From CAVTWH01 sp963850915 (GTDB lineage: Bacteria; Actinomycetota; Actinomycetes; Mycobacteriales; Micromonosporaceae), in assembly GCA_963850915.1 (NCBI GenBank), contig CAWKND010000013.1, forward strand, positions 111,096 to 175,095: a stretch of 64,000 nucleotides of DNA, read 5' to 3'. Of this stretch, positions 51,199 to 59,722 are shown piece by piece. The stretch's first letter is position 1. Every line of letters starts with the position of its first letter. A program made the translations under genes and the position numbers. The notes under the pieces are model-generated. The model searched no databases, was not told where the DNA came from, and saw nothing but the letters and a program-made list of their open reading frames with translations.

Positions 51199-52038
51199 TC
51201 ATCCGAGCTCTACTCCGATTTCCTTGGTGAGACTGGCAAAGGCGCGGGCGGCCCGACCGAACTCGAATGGTCCGGAGAAGCCGCCGAAGCCGTGCTGGAT
51301 GGCCAGGTGCGGCTCCAGCGAAGCGAATCCGGTGTACCCGTCGTCGCGCAGCGCGGTGAGCGTCTCACGCAGCTCGCCGTCGCCTTCGCCGGCCGGTACC
51401 ACCACGCCCGTACCGGCGAGCGCGTCCTTGACCTGGAGGTACACCAGGTACGGGCGGAGCTTGGCGTACCCGTCGGAGTACGGACGTACCCCGCACTGCA
51501 CGAAGTTCGCGTTGTCCCAGGCCACTTTCAGCGCCGGGGAGCCGACCGACTCCACGATGTCCAGGCAGCGCTCCGGTACATCGCCGTAGATGTCCTTCTC
51601 GTTCTCGTGTACCAGTACCAGCCCGGCACGCTCGGCCAGGTCGGCGAAGGCGCGCAGCTGCCGCAGTACCGGGTCGCGGATCTCTTCGACCGCCACCCCG
51701 TCCGGCCGGTAGAACGAGAAGATCCGGATGTAGCCGGCGCCGAGCCGGTGTGCCGCGGCGACCGCGCGCTCCAGCCGGGCCAGCTCGGCGGCCGGATCGT
51801 CGAAGACGTTCACCTTGCCGATCGGCGAGGCGACGGCGGAGACCTTCATCTCCCGCTCCGTCAACAACTGCGCCAGCCCGTCCAGCTGCTCGGCGGACAG
51901 GTCGACGATGTTGACCCCCCAGGCGCTGCGTACCTCGATGTGCTGCGCCCCGAGCGCGGACAGCACGCTGAGCTGTACCACCGGGTCGGCGTCGATCTCG
52001 TCACCGAACCCGCTCAGCAGCCACGTCGGCTGTCCCAT
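51199..52038 (-). CDS. Sugar phosphate isomerase/epimerase (second)
   Basis: A 279-residue TIM-barrel isomerase-like protein, only distantly similar to the gene at 49180. VLVHENEKDIYGD (Glu), LKVAWDNANFVQC (Asp/Asn), YLQVKDA (Lys/Asp) and FASLEPHL (Glu) mark the metal site. ATG 52038 starts MGQPTWLLSGFGDEID. Part of the importer operon. Confidence 0.86.
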   Translation of the reverse strand: MGQPTWLLSGFGDEIDADPVVQLSVLSALGAQHIEVRSAWGVNIVDLSAEQLDGLAQLLTEREMKVSAVASPIGKVNVFDDPAAELARLERAVAAAHRLGAGYIRIFSFYRPDGVAVEEIRDPVLRQLRAFADLAERAGLVLVHENEKDIYGDVPERCLDIVESVGSPALKVAWDNANFVQCGVRPYSDGYAKLRPYLVYLQVKDALAGTGVVVPAGEGDGELRETLTALRDDGYTGFASLEPHLAIQHGFGGFSGPFEFGRAARAFASLTKEIGVELG

Positions 52039-52039
52039 T

Positions 52040-52077
52040 ACTGTGCCCCGTTCACTTCACTGTGCCCCGTTCACTTC
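52040..52077. repeat. 19-bp tandem duplication at the MalG-type permease stop codon
   Basis: ACTGTGCCCCGTTCACTTC occurs twice in perfect tandem (52040-52058, 52059-52077). On the minus strand the copy nearer the gene contains its final AAG-TGA. Confidence 0.92.
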
Positions 52078-52982
52078 ACGCCGCCGGCGGTGAGACCGCC
52101 GATCAGGAACCGTTGGAAGACAAGGTAGAGGATCACCACGGGTACGGCGCAGACGAGCGCGGCGGCCATCAGCTGGCCGTACACCGGAATGGCGCCGCCT
52201 TCCTGGGCCGCGCCGAAGACGGTGAGCGCGACCGCCGCGGTCCGGCTGTCGCTGTTGGTCATCACCGAGGCGAACAGTACGTCGTTCCAGCCGAGCAGGA
52301 ACGCGAAGATGCTCGACACCACCAGTCCCGGCCAGCTGAGCGGCACCACGATGCGGACCAGGGTCTGGAACGAACTGGCCCCGTCGATGCGGGCCGCCTC
52401 GTCGAGTTCGCGCGGCAGGCTGCGCAGGTAGGTCACCATCACCCAGGTCGAGAACGGGAGCGCGAAGGTGAGGTAGGTGAGGAACAGTGCCCAGCGGGTA
52501 CCGATGACCGCGAACCCGAGCAGGGTCGAGGCGCTGGCGAAGAGGACGAACACCGGCAGCAGCATCAGCGTGCCCGGGATGCTCTGCAGTGCCAGGAGCC
52601 CGCGCAGGATCGTCAACCGACCGAGGAAGTCGAAGCGCACCAGGACGTACGCCGTCGCGATGGCCACCAGCGCGCAGACCACCGCCACCGAGCCGGAGAC
52701 GATGATGCTGTTCTCCAGCCCGGCTTTCAGGTCGACGGTGTCCCAGATTTTGGCGTAGTTGCTGAAGTCCACCTTCGTCGGCAGGTACTTGCCGGCCGCT
52801 ACCGAGAGATCGGAGCTGACCGAGGCGAACAGGATGTAGGAGACCGGGCCGAGGATCAGCGCCAGTAGCACGATGATGACGAGCGCCTGCAACGGCCTGG
52901 GCAGCAGCCGGTGCACGGCCGCCCGCGATTTGTTGCTCGCCCGCTTGTTTGTCATCGGCCTGGGTGTCGCTGGTCTGGTCAT
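52071..52982 (-). CDS. Carbohydrate ABC transporter permease (MalG type)
   Basis: A 303-residue permease with six helices and the EAA loop ELDEAARIDGASSFQTLVRIVVPLSWPGLV that docks the ATPase. A basic cytoplasmic N-terminus of about 30 residues precedes helix 1. ATG 52982 overlaps the MalF-type permease stop by 4 bp; the longer upstream frame is antisense noise. Works with the next two genes as a sugar importer. Confidence 0.93.
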   Translation of the reverse strand: MTRPATPRPMTNKRASNKSRAAVHRLLPRPLQALVIIVLLALILGPVSYILFASVSSDLSVAAGKYLPTKVDFSNYAKIWDTVDLKAGLENSIIVSGSVAVVCALVAIATAYVLVRFDFLGRLTILRGLLALQSIPGTLMLLPVFVLFASASTLLGFAVIGTRWALFLTYLTFALPFSTWVMVTYLRSLPRELDEAARIDGASSFQTLVRIVVPLSWPGLVVSSIFAFLLGWNDVLFASVMTNSDSRTAAVALTVFGAAQEGGAIPVYGQLMAAALVCAVPVVILYLVFQRFLIGGLTAGGVK

Positions 52983-53968
52983 CGACGGCGCTCCGTTCCG
53001 GTGTCCAGTCGTACCGCCCGCAGGTACACGCCGAGCGGGATGGCGATGAGCAGCAGCGAGAAGACCGCCATCGCAGCGCTCAGGCCGAACTGGAAGTTCT
53101 GGAAACTGGTTACGTAGGTCAACACGGGGAGCACAGCCACGTTGTGCGGGGCGGGTACCCCGAACAACACGAACGGCAGCGTGAAGTTGTTGACGTTGTG
53201 CAGGAACGAGATCAGCAGTCCGAGCGCGACCGGTCCGCCCAGGTGCGGCAGGATCACGTAGCGCAGCTTCGACCACCAGCCCGCCCCGTCGAGCGCGGCC
53301 GCCTCGTGCATGACCGGGTCAACCGCCTGCAGACCAGCCAGGACCAGCAGGTAGATCAGTGGCCAGGAGGCCCAGGTCTGCACGATCACCAGCGACCAGT
53401 AGCTCTTCGGCCCGTTGAGCCACAGCCCGCCGTGGATGCCGAAGTTTCCGAGGATCGAGTTGGCCACCCCGCCGGGCTGCAGGATGGTGCGCCACACCTC
53501 GCCGAGCACGAAGGCCGGCAGCACGTACGGGACGAGGAAGATCGAGCGCACCAGACCCCGACCCTTGAACGCGGTCTGGGTGGCCAGCGCCGCCAGCACG
53601 CCGATCGGCAGCGAGATCACGGTGACCACGACGGCGTAGCTGACACTGAGCCACACGCCGTGCAGGAAGTCGGAGCCGTGTAGCGCGTCCAGGTAGTTGT
53701 GGATCCCGATGAACGGGGCATGGATCCACTGCCGGAACGTGTACTGATCCAGGTCCAGCAGGGAGATGTACAGGGCGACCAGCAGCGGGACGACGATGAT
53801 CACGAGCATCAGGAAGCCACCGGGGGCGAGCATCCACAGTGGACGCTGGCGTTCGGAGATGGGGCGGCGCTTCCTGGGCCGGATCCGGCGCCCGGCCGTG
53901 GGGGAGCCCCCCACGGCCGGGCGACCGGTCGTCGTCTCCTCGCGCTTTGCGGGAATCGACGTTGTCAT
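52979..53968 (-). CDS. Carbohydrate ABC transporter permease (MalF type)
   Basis: A 329-residue permease. A basic N-terminal region of about 45 residues precedes six helices and the EAA loop VMHEAAALDGAGWWSKLRYVILPHLGGPV. ATG 53968 (MTTSIPAKREE) is chosen; an upstream in-frame start would overlap the binding-protein gene. No ATPase gene is in the operon, so a shared MsiK-type ATPase elsewhere probably energises it. Confidence 0.92.
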   Translation of the reverse strand: MTTSIPAKREETTTGRPAVGGSPTAGRRIRPRKRRPISERQRPLWMLAPGGFLMLVIIVVPLLVALYISLLDLDQYTFRQWIHAPFIGIHNYLDALHGSDFLHGVWLSVSYAVVVTVISLPIGVLAALATQTAFKGRGLVRSIFLVPYVLPAFVLGEVWRTILQPGGVANSILGNFGIHGGLWLNGPKSYWSLVIVQTWASWPLIYLLVLAGLQAVDPVMHEAAALDGAGWWSKLRYVILPHLGGPVALGLLISFLHNVNNFTLPFVLFGVPAPHNVAVLPVLTYVTSFQNFQFGLSAAMAVFSLLLIAIPLGVYLRAVRLDTGTERRR

Positions 53969-53981
53969 GGCGATGTGCGCG

Positions 53982-55328
53982 TCACTTGTTCTTGTCGAGT
54001 GCGGCCTGGGCGGTCTTCTGCGCGTCACCGATCAACTTCTGCAGTGCCGCGTCGTCGACCTTTCCGGAGGAGAGGTTGGGGATCGACTGTACGACCACGT
54101 TGACCAGGGCCAGCTGTACCTGGCTCCAGGCACCGTTGAACGGGGTACCGTGCGACTTTCCGGCGGACTCGACGATCGGCGCCAGCGCCGGGTCGGACTC
54201 CAGTGCCTTGGCCGCCTCGGCGTTGGTCGGCAGGTCGCCGAACGTGTGGTAGTAGGCGGTCTGGCTGTCCGCGCTGGTCAGCATGTTGATCAGGGCAAGG
54301 GCCAGATCCTTGTTCTTGGTGTACTTGGCGATCACCACGTTGTCACCGGACAGGATGCTGCTGGCCGGTGTGCCGTTGGAGGCTGTCGCGGTGGCGCCCG
54401 GCGGGACGGTGGGCATGAGCGCGTAGGCGTACTTGCCGGCGACCGAGGACTTGTCCAGGGTCACCTTGGAGCTCGCCGACACCATCGGCAGGTAGGCTGC
54501 CTTGCCCGCGCCGAAGGCGGCGATGGCCTGTGCGTTCTTCCAGCCGACCGCGGCCGGGTCGACCACCTTGTCGGTGGCCAGCCAACCCAGGTAGGCCTTG
54601 TACGCGGCCAGCGTGGTCGGGTTGTCGATCTTCGCGGTGTTGCCGTCCACGGTCGGGTTGCCGGCCTGGATGTTCATCGCCCAGATGAACTTCCACGGGT
54701 CGAAGCCGTCGGCGTAGCCGATCGCCAGCCCGTGCACATCACCCTTGTTCAGCTGCTTCGCCTGGTCGCGCAGGCCGTCCCAGGTGGTCGCCGGGGCGGA
54801 GATCCCGGCCGCGGCGAGCATGTCCTTGTTGTAGGCCATCACGAACGGGCGGCTGGCGAACGGGATGCCCACCTGGTGCTGCGCATCCGGGCCGGAGATG
54901 CCGAGGGTGGCCGGCAGGAACTTGTCCTTGCCGCCGAGCGCCTTCCACTCGGCGTCGCCGAGGTTGAGGAAGGCACCAGTGGCGTACGCGGTGGGGGTGA
55001 AGGTGGTACCGAGGGCGTAGATGTCCGGACCCTGCCCGGAGAGTACCGACGTCTGGATCTTGGTGAGCTCGTCGTTCGCCGAGGCGAAGGTCTCGAACTT
55101 CACCGTGGCGCCGGTCAGCGCCTGGAACTTGGTGGAGACGTCGGCGAACCACTGCCGCTGCTGGTCCGGGTAGATCGTGTTGGCGCCCATGAAGACGTCC
55201 AGGGTCTTGCCGGTACCGTCGATCTTGGTACTTGTGGCGGTCGGTGTCTTTTTGTCCGAGCTACAGGCAGCGAGACCCGCCACCAGGACGACCGCGCTGG
55301 CAAGCGCGATCAGCCTTCTGGATTTCAT
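53982..55328 (-). CDS. Sugar-binding lipoprotein of ABC transporter
   Basis: A 448-residue extracellular solute-binding protein (family 1). A lipoprotein signal (MKSRRLIALASAVVLVAGLAAC, lipobox LAAC) precedes a maltose-binding-like fold: FQALTGATVKFETFASANDELTKIQTSVLSGQGPDIYALG, VGIPFASRPFVMAYNKDML. ATG 55328 follows GAGGAG. First gene of the operon, facing the LacI gene across the operator region. Ligand unknown; probably an oligosaccharide. Confidence 0.94.
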   Translation of the reverse strand: MKSRRLIALASAVVLVAGLAACSSDKKTPTATSTKIDGTGKTLDVFMGANTIYPDQQRQWFADVSTKFQALTGATVKFETFASANDELTKIQTSVLSGQGPDIYALGTTFTPTAYATGAFLNLGDAEWKALGGKDKFLPATLGISGPDAQHQVGIPFASRPFVMAYNKDMLAAAGISAPATTWDGLRDQAKQLNKGDVHGLAIGYADGFDPWKFIWAMNIQAGNPTVDGNTAKIDNPTTLAAYKAYLGWLATDKVVDPAAVGWKNAQAIAAFGAGKAAYLPMVSASSKVTLDKSSVAGKYAYALMPTVPPGATATASNGTPASSILSGDNVVIAKYTKNKDLALALINMLTSADSQTAYYHTFGDLPTNAEAAKALESDPALAPIVESAGKSHGTPFNGAWSQVQLALVNVVVQSIPNLSSGKVDDAALQKLIGDAQKTAQAALDKNK

Positions 55329-55519
55329 CGGTGTACTCCTCATCGAGCGAGTTGGCAACGCCGGGGGTGTGAACGAGGTTCTGTACTTTTCACCGGCACC
55401 TGGGTGCCGTCTGGATGGCGGGGCTGGCTGTGCTGGCAGTGCGGTGTGCTGCCGTACGCCGGGCTGTACCGGATGGAGATGGGGGTGGTCGTGGCGTCCG
55501 GTCTCCGGGACGCTAGCAG

Positions 55520-55558
55520 TGGCAAAAGGAGGCGACAAGCGTTTGCCATTCTTTGCCA
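55520..55558. promoter_or_regulatory. Candidate operator of the LacI regulator, three half-sites
   Basis: TGGCAAA at 55520-55526 faces TTTGCCA at 55542-55548, with a further TTTGCCA at 55552-55558; the central ACAAGCGTTTG has the CG core of LacI-type sites. It lies in the divergent importer/regulator region. Confidence 0.6.
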
Positions 55559-55572
55559 GACATGCTTCTCTG

Positions 55573-56604
55573 ATGGCCATGCCACGCGTCCCCGAGCCGC
55601 GGTCGGGCCGTCCGGTCACCATCACCGATATCGCCCGGCTCACCGGCGTAGCCCCGTCCACCGTTTCGCGCGCACTGAACAAGCCCGGTCGGGTGAACGA
55701 AGCCACCCGGGTACGCATCGAGGCAGCCGCCCGGGAACTGCACTATGTCCCCAATTCCCAGGCGCGCGCGCTCACCTCCGGGCGTACCGGCACCATCGCC
55801 CTGGTCGTCTCGGACGTCACGAACCCCTTCTATTTCGGCATCATCCGCGGTACCCAGCAGCAACTGAAGGCGACCGGCTACGCCGAACTGCTGATCGACA
55901 CCGAGAACGCGGCCGAACTGGAAGTCGAGATGCTGCACAAGATGCGGCAGTTGCTGGACGGCGCGATCCTGGCCGCATCCCGCCTCGCCGACCGGTCCCT
56001 GGCCGCGCTCGCCATGGACATCCCGCTGGTCACCATCAACCGCAACGTGGCCGGCGTGCAGAGCGCCGTCATCGACACCCCGGCCGGTATCCACCAGGCC
56101 GTCGAGCACCTGGTTTCACTGGGACACAGGGACATCCTCTACGTCTCCGGACCGGAGAACTCGTGGCCCAATGCCGCCCGCTGGCAGGCCGCCCGCTCGG
56201 CGTGTGCCAAGTTCGGCTTCGAGGCGCACCGGATCGGCCCGTTCCCGGGCGGCCTGGACTCCGGTGCCGCCGCGGCCGACGCGGTCGTCAACACCCGAGC
56301 CAGCGCCTGCATCGCCTTCAACGACCTGCTCGCCATCGGCATGCTGGGCCGGCTGCACGAGCGCGGCGTGCGGGTACCGGAGGACCTGTCGATCGTCGGC
56401 TGCGACGACATCTTCGGTGCCGACTTCTGCCATCCGCCGCTGACCACGCTCACCGCGCCGATCGAGCGGGCCGGCCGGGTGGCCGTCTCGATGCTGCTGT
56501 CCCGCTTGACGGTCGGCGCGAGCGCCGCTGTTCCGGTACGCCAGTCGGTACTCCTGCCGACCCACCTGACCATCCGCGGGTCGACCGGCCCCAGACCCGG
56601 CTGA
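55573..56604 (+). CDS. LacI-family transcriptional regulator
   Basis: A 343-residue repressor. The N-terminal helix-turn-helix with hinge (VTITDIARLTGVAPSTVSRALNKPGRVNEATRVRIEAAARELHYVPNSQARAL) is canonical. The periplasmic-binding-like sensor domain follows (IALVVSDVTNPFYFGIIRGTQ; VSLGHRDILYVSGP; ACIAFNDLLAIGML). ATG 55573 or 55579 is the start; no ribosome binding site is visible, so the transcript may be leaderless. It is divergent from the importer operon and most likely represses it until a sugar binds. Confidence 0.93.
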   Translation: MAMPRVPEPRSGRPVTITDIARLTGVAPSTVSRALNKPGRVNEATRVRIEAAARELHYVPNSQARALTSGRTGTIALVVSDVTNPFYFGIIRGTQQQLKATGYAELLIDTENAAELEVEMLHKMRQLLDGAILAASRLADRSLAALAMDIPLVTINRNVAGVQSAVIDTPAGIHQAVEHLVSLGHRDILYVSGPENSWPNAARWQAARSACAKFGFEAHRIGPFPGGLDSGAAAADAVVNTRASACIAFNDLLAIGMLGRLHERGVRVPEDLSIVGCDDIFGADFCHPPLTTLTAPIERAGRVAVSMLLSRLTVGASAAVPVRQSVLLPTHLTIRGSTGPRPG

Positions 56605-56669
56605 TGCTTTGGTACACCCCGTGACCTGGGGGTTACCGTCTGCGGACCGGGTGGCCGGGGTGGCGGCAG

Positions 56670-56918
56670 ATGATCATACTGGAGCCTATGGCAGAGGAAG
56701 TCGGCTTCGCCACCGTCCTGCGCGGCTACGACCGCGCCCAGGTGGACACGATGGTCGAACGGGTGCGGACCGGGCTGGACAACCCAGATCCGGGGGTACG
56801 TGGCCAGCTGGCCGAACTGCTGCGCCGGCCCGGGTTCGCCATCGTGCTGCGCGGGTACGACCGCCGCCAGGTGGACGCCTACCTGGCGCACATCCTGGGG
56901 ATACTCGACCGGGCCTGA
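56670..56918 (+). CDS. Small DivIVA-like repeat protein
   Basis: An 82-residue protein with two copies of the motif FxxVLRGYDRxQVDxxxxxxxxxL (about residues 12-32 and 56-78). This is the N-terminal DivIVA-type membrane-binding motif without the long coiled coil. A cell-division or polar role is a guess. ATG 56670 or ATG 56688 (short spacing to GGAG) may be the start. Confidence 0.7.
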   Translation: MIILEPMAEEVGFATVLRGYDRAQVDTMVERVRTGLDNPDPGVRGQLAELLRRPGFAIVLRGYDRRQVDAYLAHILGILDRA

Positions 56919-56964
56919 CTCGACTCGGACTCAGTCTGTCGGGGCTGCCTTGTAGCCTCCGCGC

Positions 56965-57687
56965 ATGACAAACTTCGTGCTGGTACCGGGGATGTGGCTG
57001 GGCGCCTGGTCATGGTCCCGGGTCGCCGAGCCACTGCGCGCCGCCGGCCACCAGGTCTACCCGCTGAGCCTCACCGGACTGGCGGAGCGACGCCATCTCG
57101 GCTCGCCCGATACCGACCTGGACACCCACATCGCCGACATCGTCGAACTGATCGCCGCCGAGGAGCTGACCGACGTGGTACTCGTCGGCCACAGCTACGC
57201 CGGGTTGCCGGTCACCGGTGCGGCCGACCGGGTACCCGACAAGGTACGCCGGGTGGTCTACGTCGACTCCGGCCCGCTCCCCGAGGGCGCCACCCAGCTG
57301 GGCTCCGGTGGTCCGGAGGCGGAGGCGGAGACCCGTACGCAGGTCACCGACGGCTGGCGGGTGCCGCCCCGCGACTGGGATCAGCTGGCCGATCCGGTGC
57401 TACTGGCCGGATTGAGCCCCGCCGACCTCGCCGAACTGGAGCGGCGTGCCGATCCGCACCCGCTGGGCAGCCTGACCCAGCCGGCACAGCGCACCGGCCG
57501 GGGCGACGCTGTCCCGCGTACCCTCATCGCCTGCTGCTTCCCGGTCGAGCAGGTACGCGCCATGATCGACCAGGGTCACCCGTTCGGTGCCGGGCTGGCG
57601 AAGGCGGACATCCTGGCGCTGCCGACCGGGCACTGGCCGATGTTCAGCGAGCCAGCCGCCCTCGCCGAACTCCTGGCTGCCGTCTGA
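56965..57687 (+). CDS. Alpha/beta-fold hydrolase
   Basis: A 240-residue esterase/hydrolase. The oxyanion region is LVPGMWLGAWSW and the nucleophile elbow is VGHSYAG (Ser about 78). The catalytic Asp is probably in the VDSGPL region or later, with the His in LPTGHWPM (about 222). Family members hydrolyse esters or amides; substrate unknown. The ATG follows a short Cys/Arg-rich leader with weak ribosome binding. Confidence 0.9.
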   Translation: MTNFVLVPGMWLGAWSWSRVAEPLRAAGHQVYPLSLTGLAERRHLGSPDTDLDTHIADIVELIAAEELTDVVLVGHSYAGLPVTGAADRVPDKVRRVVYVDSGPLPEGATQLGSGGPEAEAETRTQVTDGWRVPPRDWDQLADPVLLAGLSPADLAELERRADPHPLGSLTQPAQRTGRGDAVPRTLIACCFPVEQVRAMIDQGHPFGAGLAKADILALPTGHWPMFSEPAALAELLAAV

Positions 57688-57695
57688 GCGTTTAC

Positions 57696-58340
57696 CTACC
57701 TGGCCAGGCCGACCAGGAGATTGATGGTGGCGCCGATGATGACGACACCGAACAGGTACGACAGCAGCGCGTGCCGCAGCACGGTGGCCCGGATCGGCTT
57801 CGCCGAGATCGAGGTGTCCGACACCTGGAACGTCATGCCGATGGTGAAGGCGAAGTAGGCGAAGTCGCGGAAGTTCGGTGGATCCGACTCGTTGAAGTCG
57901 ATGCCACCGACCGTGTCGTTGTAGTAGAGCCGGGCGTACCGCTCGGTGAAAACGGTGTGTACCAACGACCAGCCGGCCACTACGCTCACCACCGCCAGAG
58001 CCGCGGCCATGTTCCGCGCGGTCTGCGTGTTCGCCGCCGTGATGACCAGCGCGACTCCGACGAGACTCGCCACGCTCGCCGTCAACAGGAGCACGTCGAA
58101 GCCGGTACGCCCAGGGTCGTCACTGACCGCGAGACGCGCCGTGGTCTGGGCGTCGAGGCGGCGGGTACCGAGTATCGCCCAGCCGACGTAGATCGCCGCG
58201 GCCGTGTCCCAGCCGACCAGGACCGCAGGGGTGACACTGACCCAGAGCAGTACGCCGGCTCCGACGACTACCCCGACCGCCGCGCTGGTGAGCATCCGCC
58301 GCGCTGCCGTCGACAGTGCCCGGCCGTCGTCCCGTGCCAT
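57696..58340 (-). CDS. DUF1345 membrane protein
   Basis: A 214-residue integral membrane protein with five helices. The segment SDPPNFRDFAYFAFTIGMTFQVSDTSI followed by RATVLRHALLSYLFGVVII is diagnostic of DUF1345. Function unknown. ATG 58340 follows GAGGG; the longer frame adds a basic tail without support. Confidence 0.9.
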   Translation of the reverse strand: MARDDGRALSTAARRMLTSAAVGVVVGAGVLLWVSVTPAVLVGWDTAAAIYVGWAILGTRRLDAQTTARLAVSDDPGRTGFDVLLLTASVASLVGVALVITAANTQTARNMAAALAVVSVVAGWSLVHTVFTERYARLYYNDTVGGIDFNESDPPNFRDFAYFAFTIGMTFQVSDTSISAKPIRATVLRHALLSYLFGVVIIGATINLLVGLAR

Positions 58341-58477
58341 TCGCAGCCCTCGCTTCCGTCCACCGCTTCGGTCCACATTTGCGGGCGCCGACCCGCGCCG
58401 TCAGCCTAAGCGCGATGTGGTCGGCACGCCGGGCGCTGGCCGGTTTCGGCAAGGTCGGCACGGGGAAAGAGCGGAGC

Positions 58478-58816
58478 GTGCTGGTAACCACTATTGATCA
58501 CGTACCCGGACATCGGGTCAGCCACACCGTCGGTGAAGTCATCGGCCTCACGCTCCGGATGGACAACAAGTACTCCGAGGGCCTGAAAGACCTGCACGGC
58601 GTCACCTCGGAGGACCGGGTGGGCCAGCTCATCGCCACCCGTCAGGAGGCGGTCGGCCAGATGATCGCGTACGCGGCGCGGTTGGGCGCCAACGCGATCG
58701 TCGGCATGCGCTTCGACCACCGGTCCATCGCCGGGGACTACAACGAGATCGTCGCGTACGGCACCGGTGTGGTGATCGAACCGATCGAGGAGCCGACCGG
58801 CACGGTACTGCGCTAA
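58478..58816 (+). CDS. YbjQ/UPF0145-family protein
   Basis: A 112-residue protein: VTTIDHVPGHRVSHTVGEVIGLT ... EAVGQMIAYAARLGANAIVGMRFD, the YbjQ pentameric heavy-metal-binding-like fold. Physiological role unknown. GTG 58478 gives the usual family length; the upstream open frame is not supported. Confidence 0.88.
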   Translation: MLVTTIDHVPGHRVSHTVGEVIGLTLRMDNKYSEGLKDLHGVTSEDRVGQLIATRQEAVGQMIAYAARLGANAIVGMRFDHRSIAGDYNEIVAYGTGVVIEPIEEPTGTVLR

Positions 58817-58869
58817 GTCAGCTCAGCTTCGCCACGCCGCTGTCCACGCCGCACGGCTAGTCTTGTTCG

Positions 58870-59691
58870 GTGCACCCACACTCCCCCGGTACCGGCAGCG
58901 CAGGCCGGCAGCCGCCCGCTCCGGTCGTGCTGGTGGCCAGTGGCAAGGGCGGGGTCGGCAAGTCCACGGTCGCGGTGAGCCTGGCCCGCGGGCTGGCCGG
59001 CGCCGGTCACCGGGTCGGCCTGATCGACGCCGACATCCACGCCCCGGACATCCCGCTCATGCTCGGCCTCAGCCGCCCGCAGCGAGCCCGGTCGCTGACC
59101 ATCAACGCGGTACCCGGTACGCCCGGCTCAAAGCTGGAACCGTTGCGCTGGAACGATCTGCAGGTCGCCTCGGCCGGTTTCCTGGTCGGTGACGCGCAGG
59201 CGCTCGCGCTCGGCGGCGGGCTGGCCGAGGCGCTGTTGACCCGGCTGATCTGGTCGACCAACTGGGACGAGGTCAGCTGCCTGGTACTCGACCTGCCACC
59301 CGGTACCGGCGTGCTCACCCAGTACGCCACCGCGCTACCCGGGGCGCTGACCCTGCTCGTGGTCACCCCGGAACAGGTGGCGCACCTGGACACCGGCCGG
59401 CTCGTCGACCTGATCACCCGCGGTAGCGGCGGCGGGAGAGCCACTGTCGACGGTGCCACGGTCGGCGGCATCGTCGGTGGGGTGGAGAACATGGCCTACT
59501 ACCCGTGCCCGCACTGCGGTACCCACGGGCCGATCTATCCGCCGGCCGATGCGGCAGCCACCATCTGGACCCGGGTCACCAAGCTGGCCGCCATCCCCGT
59601 ACTCGCCACGGCCGATCCCGTCGAGCGCCTCGACGCGCTGGCAGCCGCGGTAGCCCCCGCGACCGAGGCCGTCGCCGCCCGCCTCGCCTAG
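58870..59691 (+). CDS. Mrp/NBP35-type P-loop ATPase
   Basis: A 273-residue protein. The deviant Walker A GKGGVGKSTVA is near residue 27, followed by LIDADIHAPDIPLMLGL, LDLPPGTG and the C-terminal metal-binding CPHCG (CxxC). Mrp/ApbC proteins carry and transfer iron-sulfur clusters (established for the family). The N-terminal MIP18-like domain of longer Mrp proteins is absent. GTG 58870 is the start. Confidence 0.9.
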   Translation: MHPHSPGTGSAGRQPPAPVVLVASGKGGVGKSTVAVSLARGLAGAGHRVGLIDADIHAPDIPLMLGLSRPQRARSLTINAVPGTPGSKLEPLRWNDLQVASAGFLVGDAQALALGGGLAEALLTRLIWSTNWDEVSCLVLDLPPGTGVLTQYATALPGALTLLVVTPEQVAHLDTGRLVDLITRGSGGGRATVDGATVGGIVGGVENMAYYPCPHCGTHGPIYPPADAAATIWTRVTKLAAIPVLATADPVERLDALAAAVAPATEAVAARLA

Positions 59692-59722
59692 CAGTCGGTG
59701 CTCGCCCTACCCCTCGATTGTC

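Noticed and set aside
53766..56624. A 952-codon plus-strand frame opposite the sugar importer
   Set aside because: It is antisense to the binding protein and continues out of frame through the LacI gene; no motif is seen, so it is a high-GC shadow.
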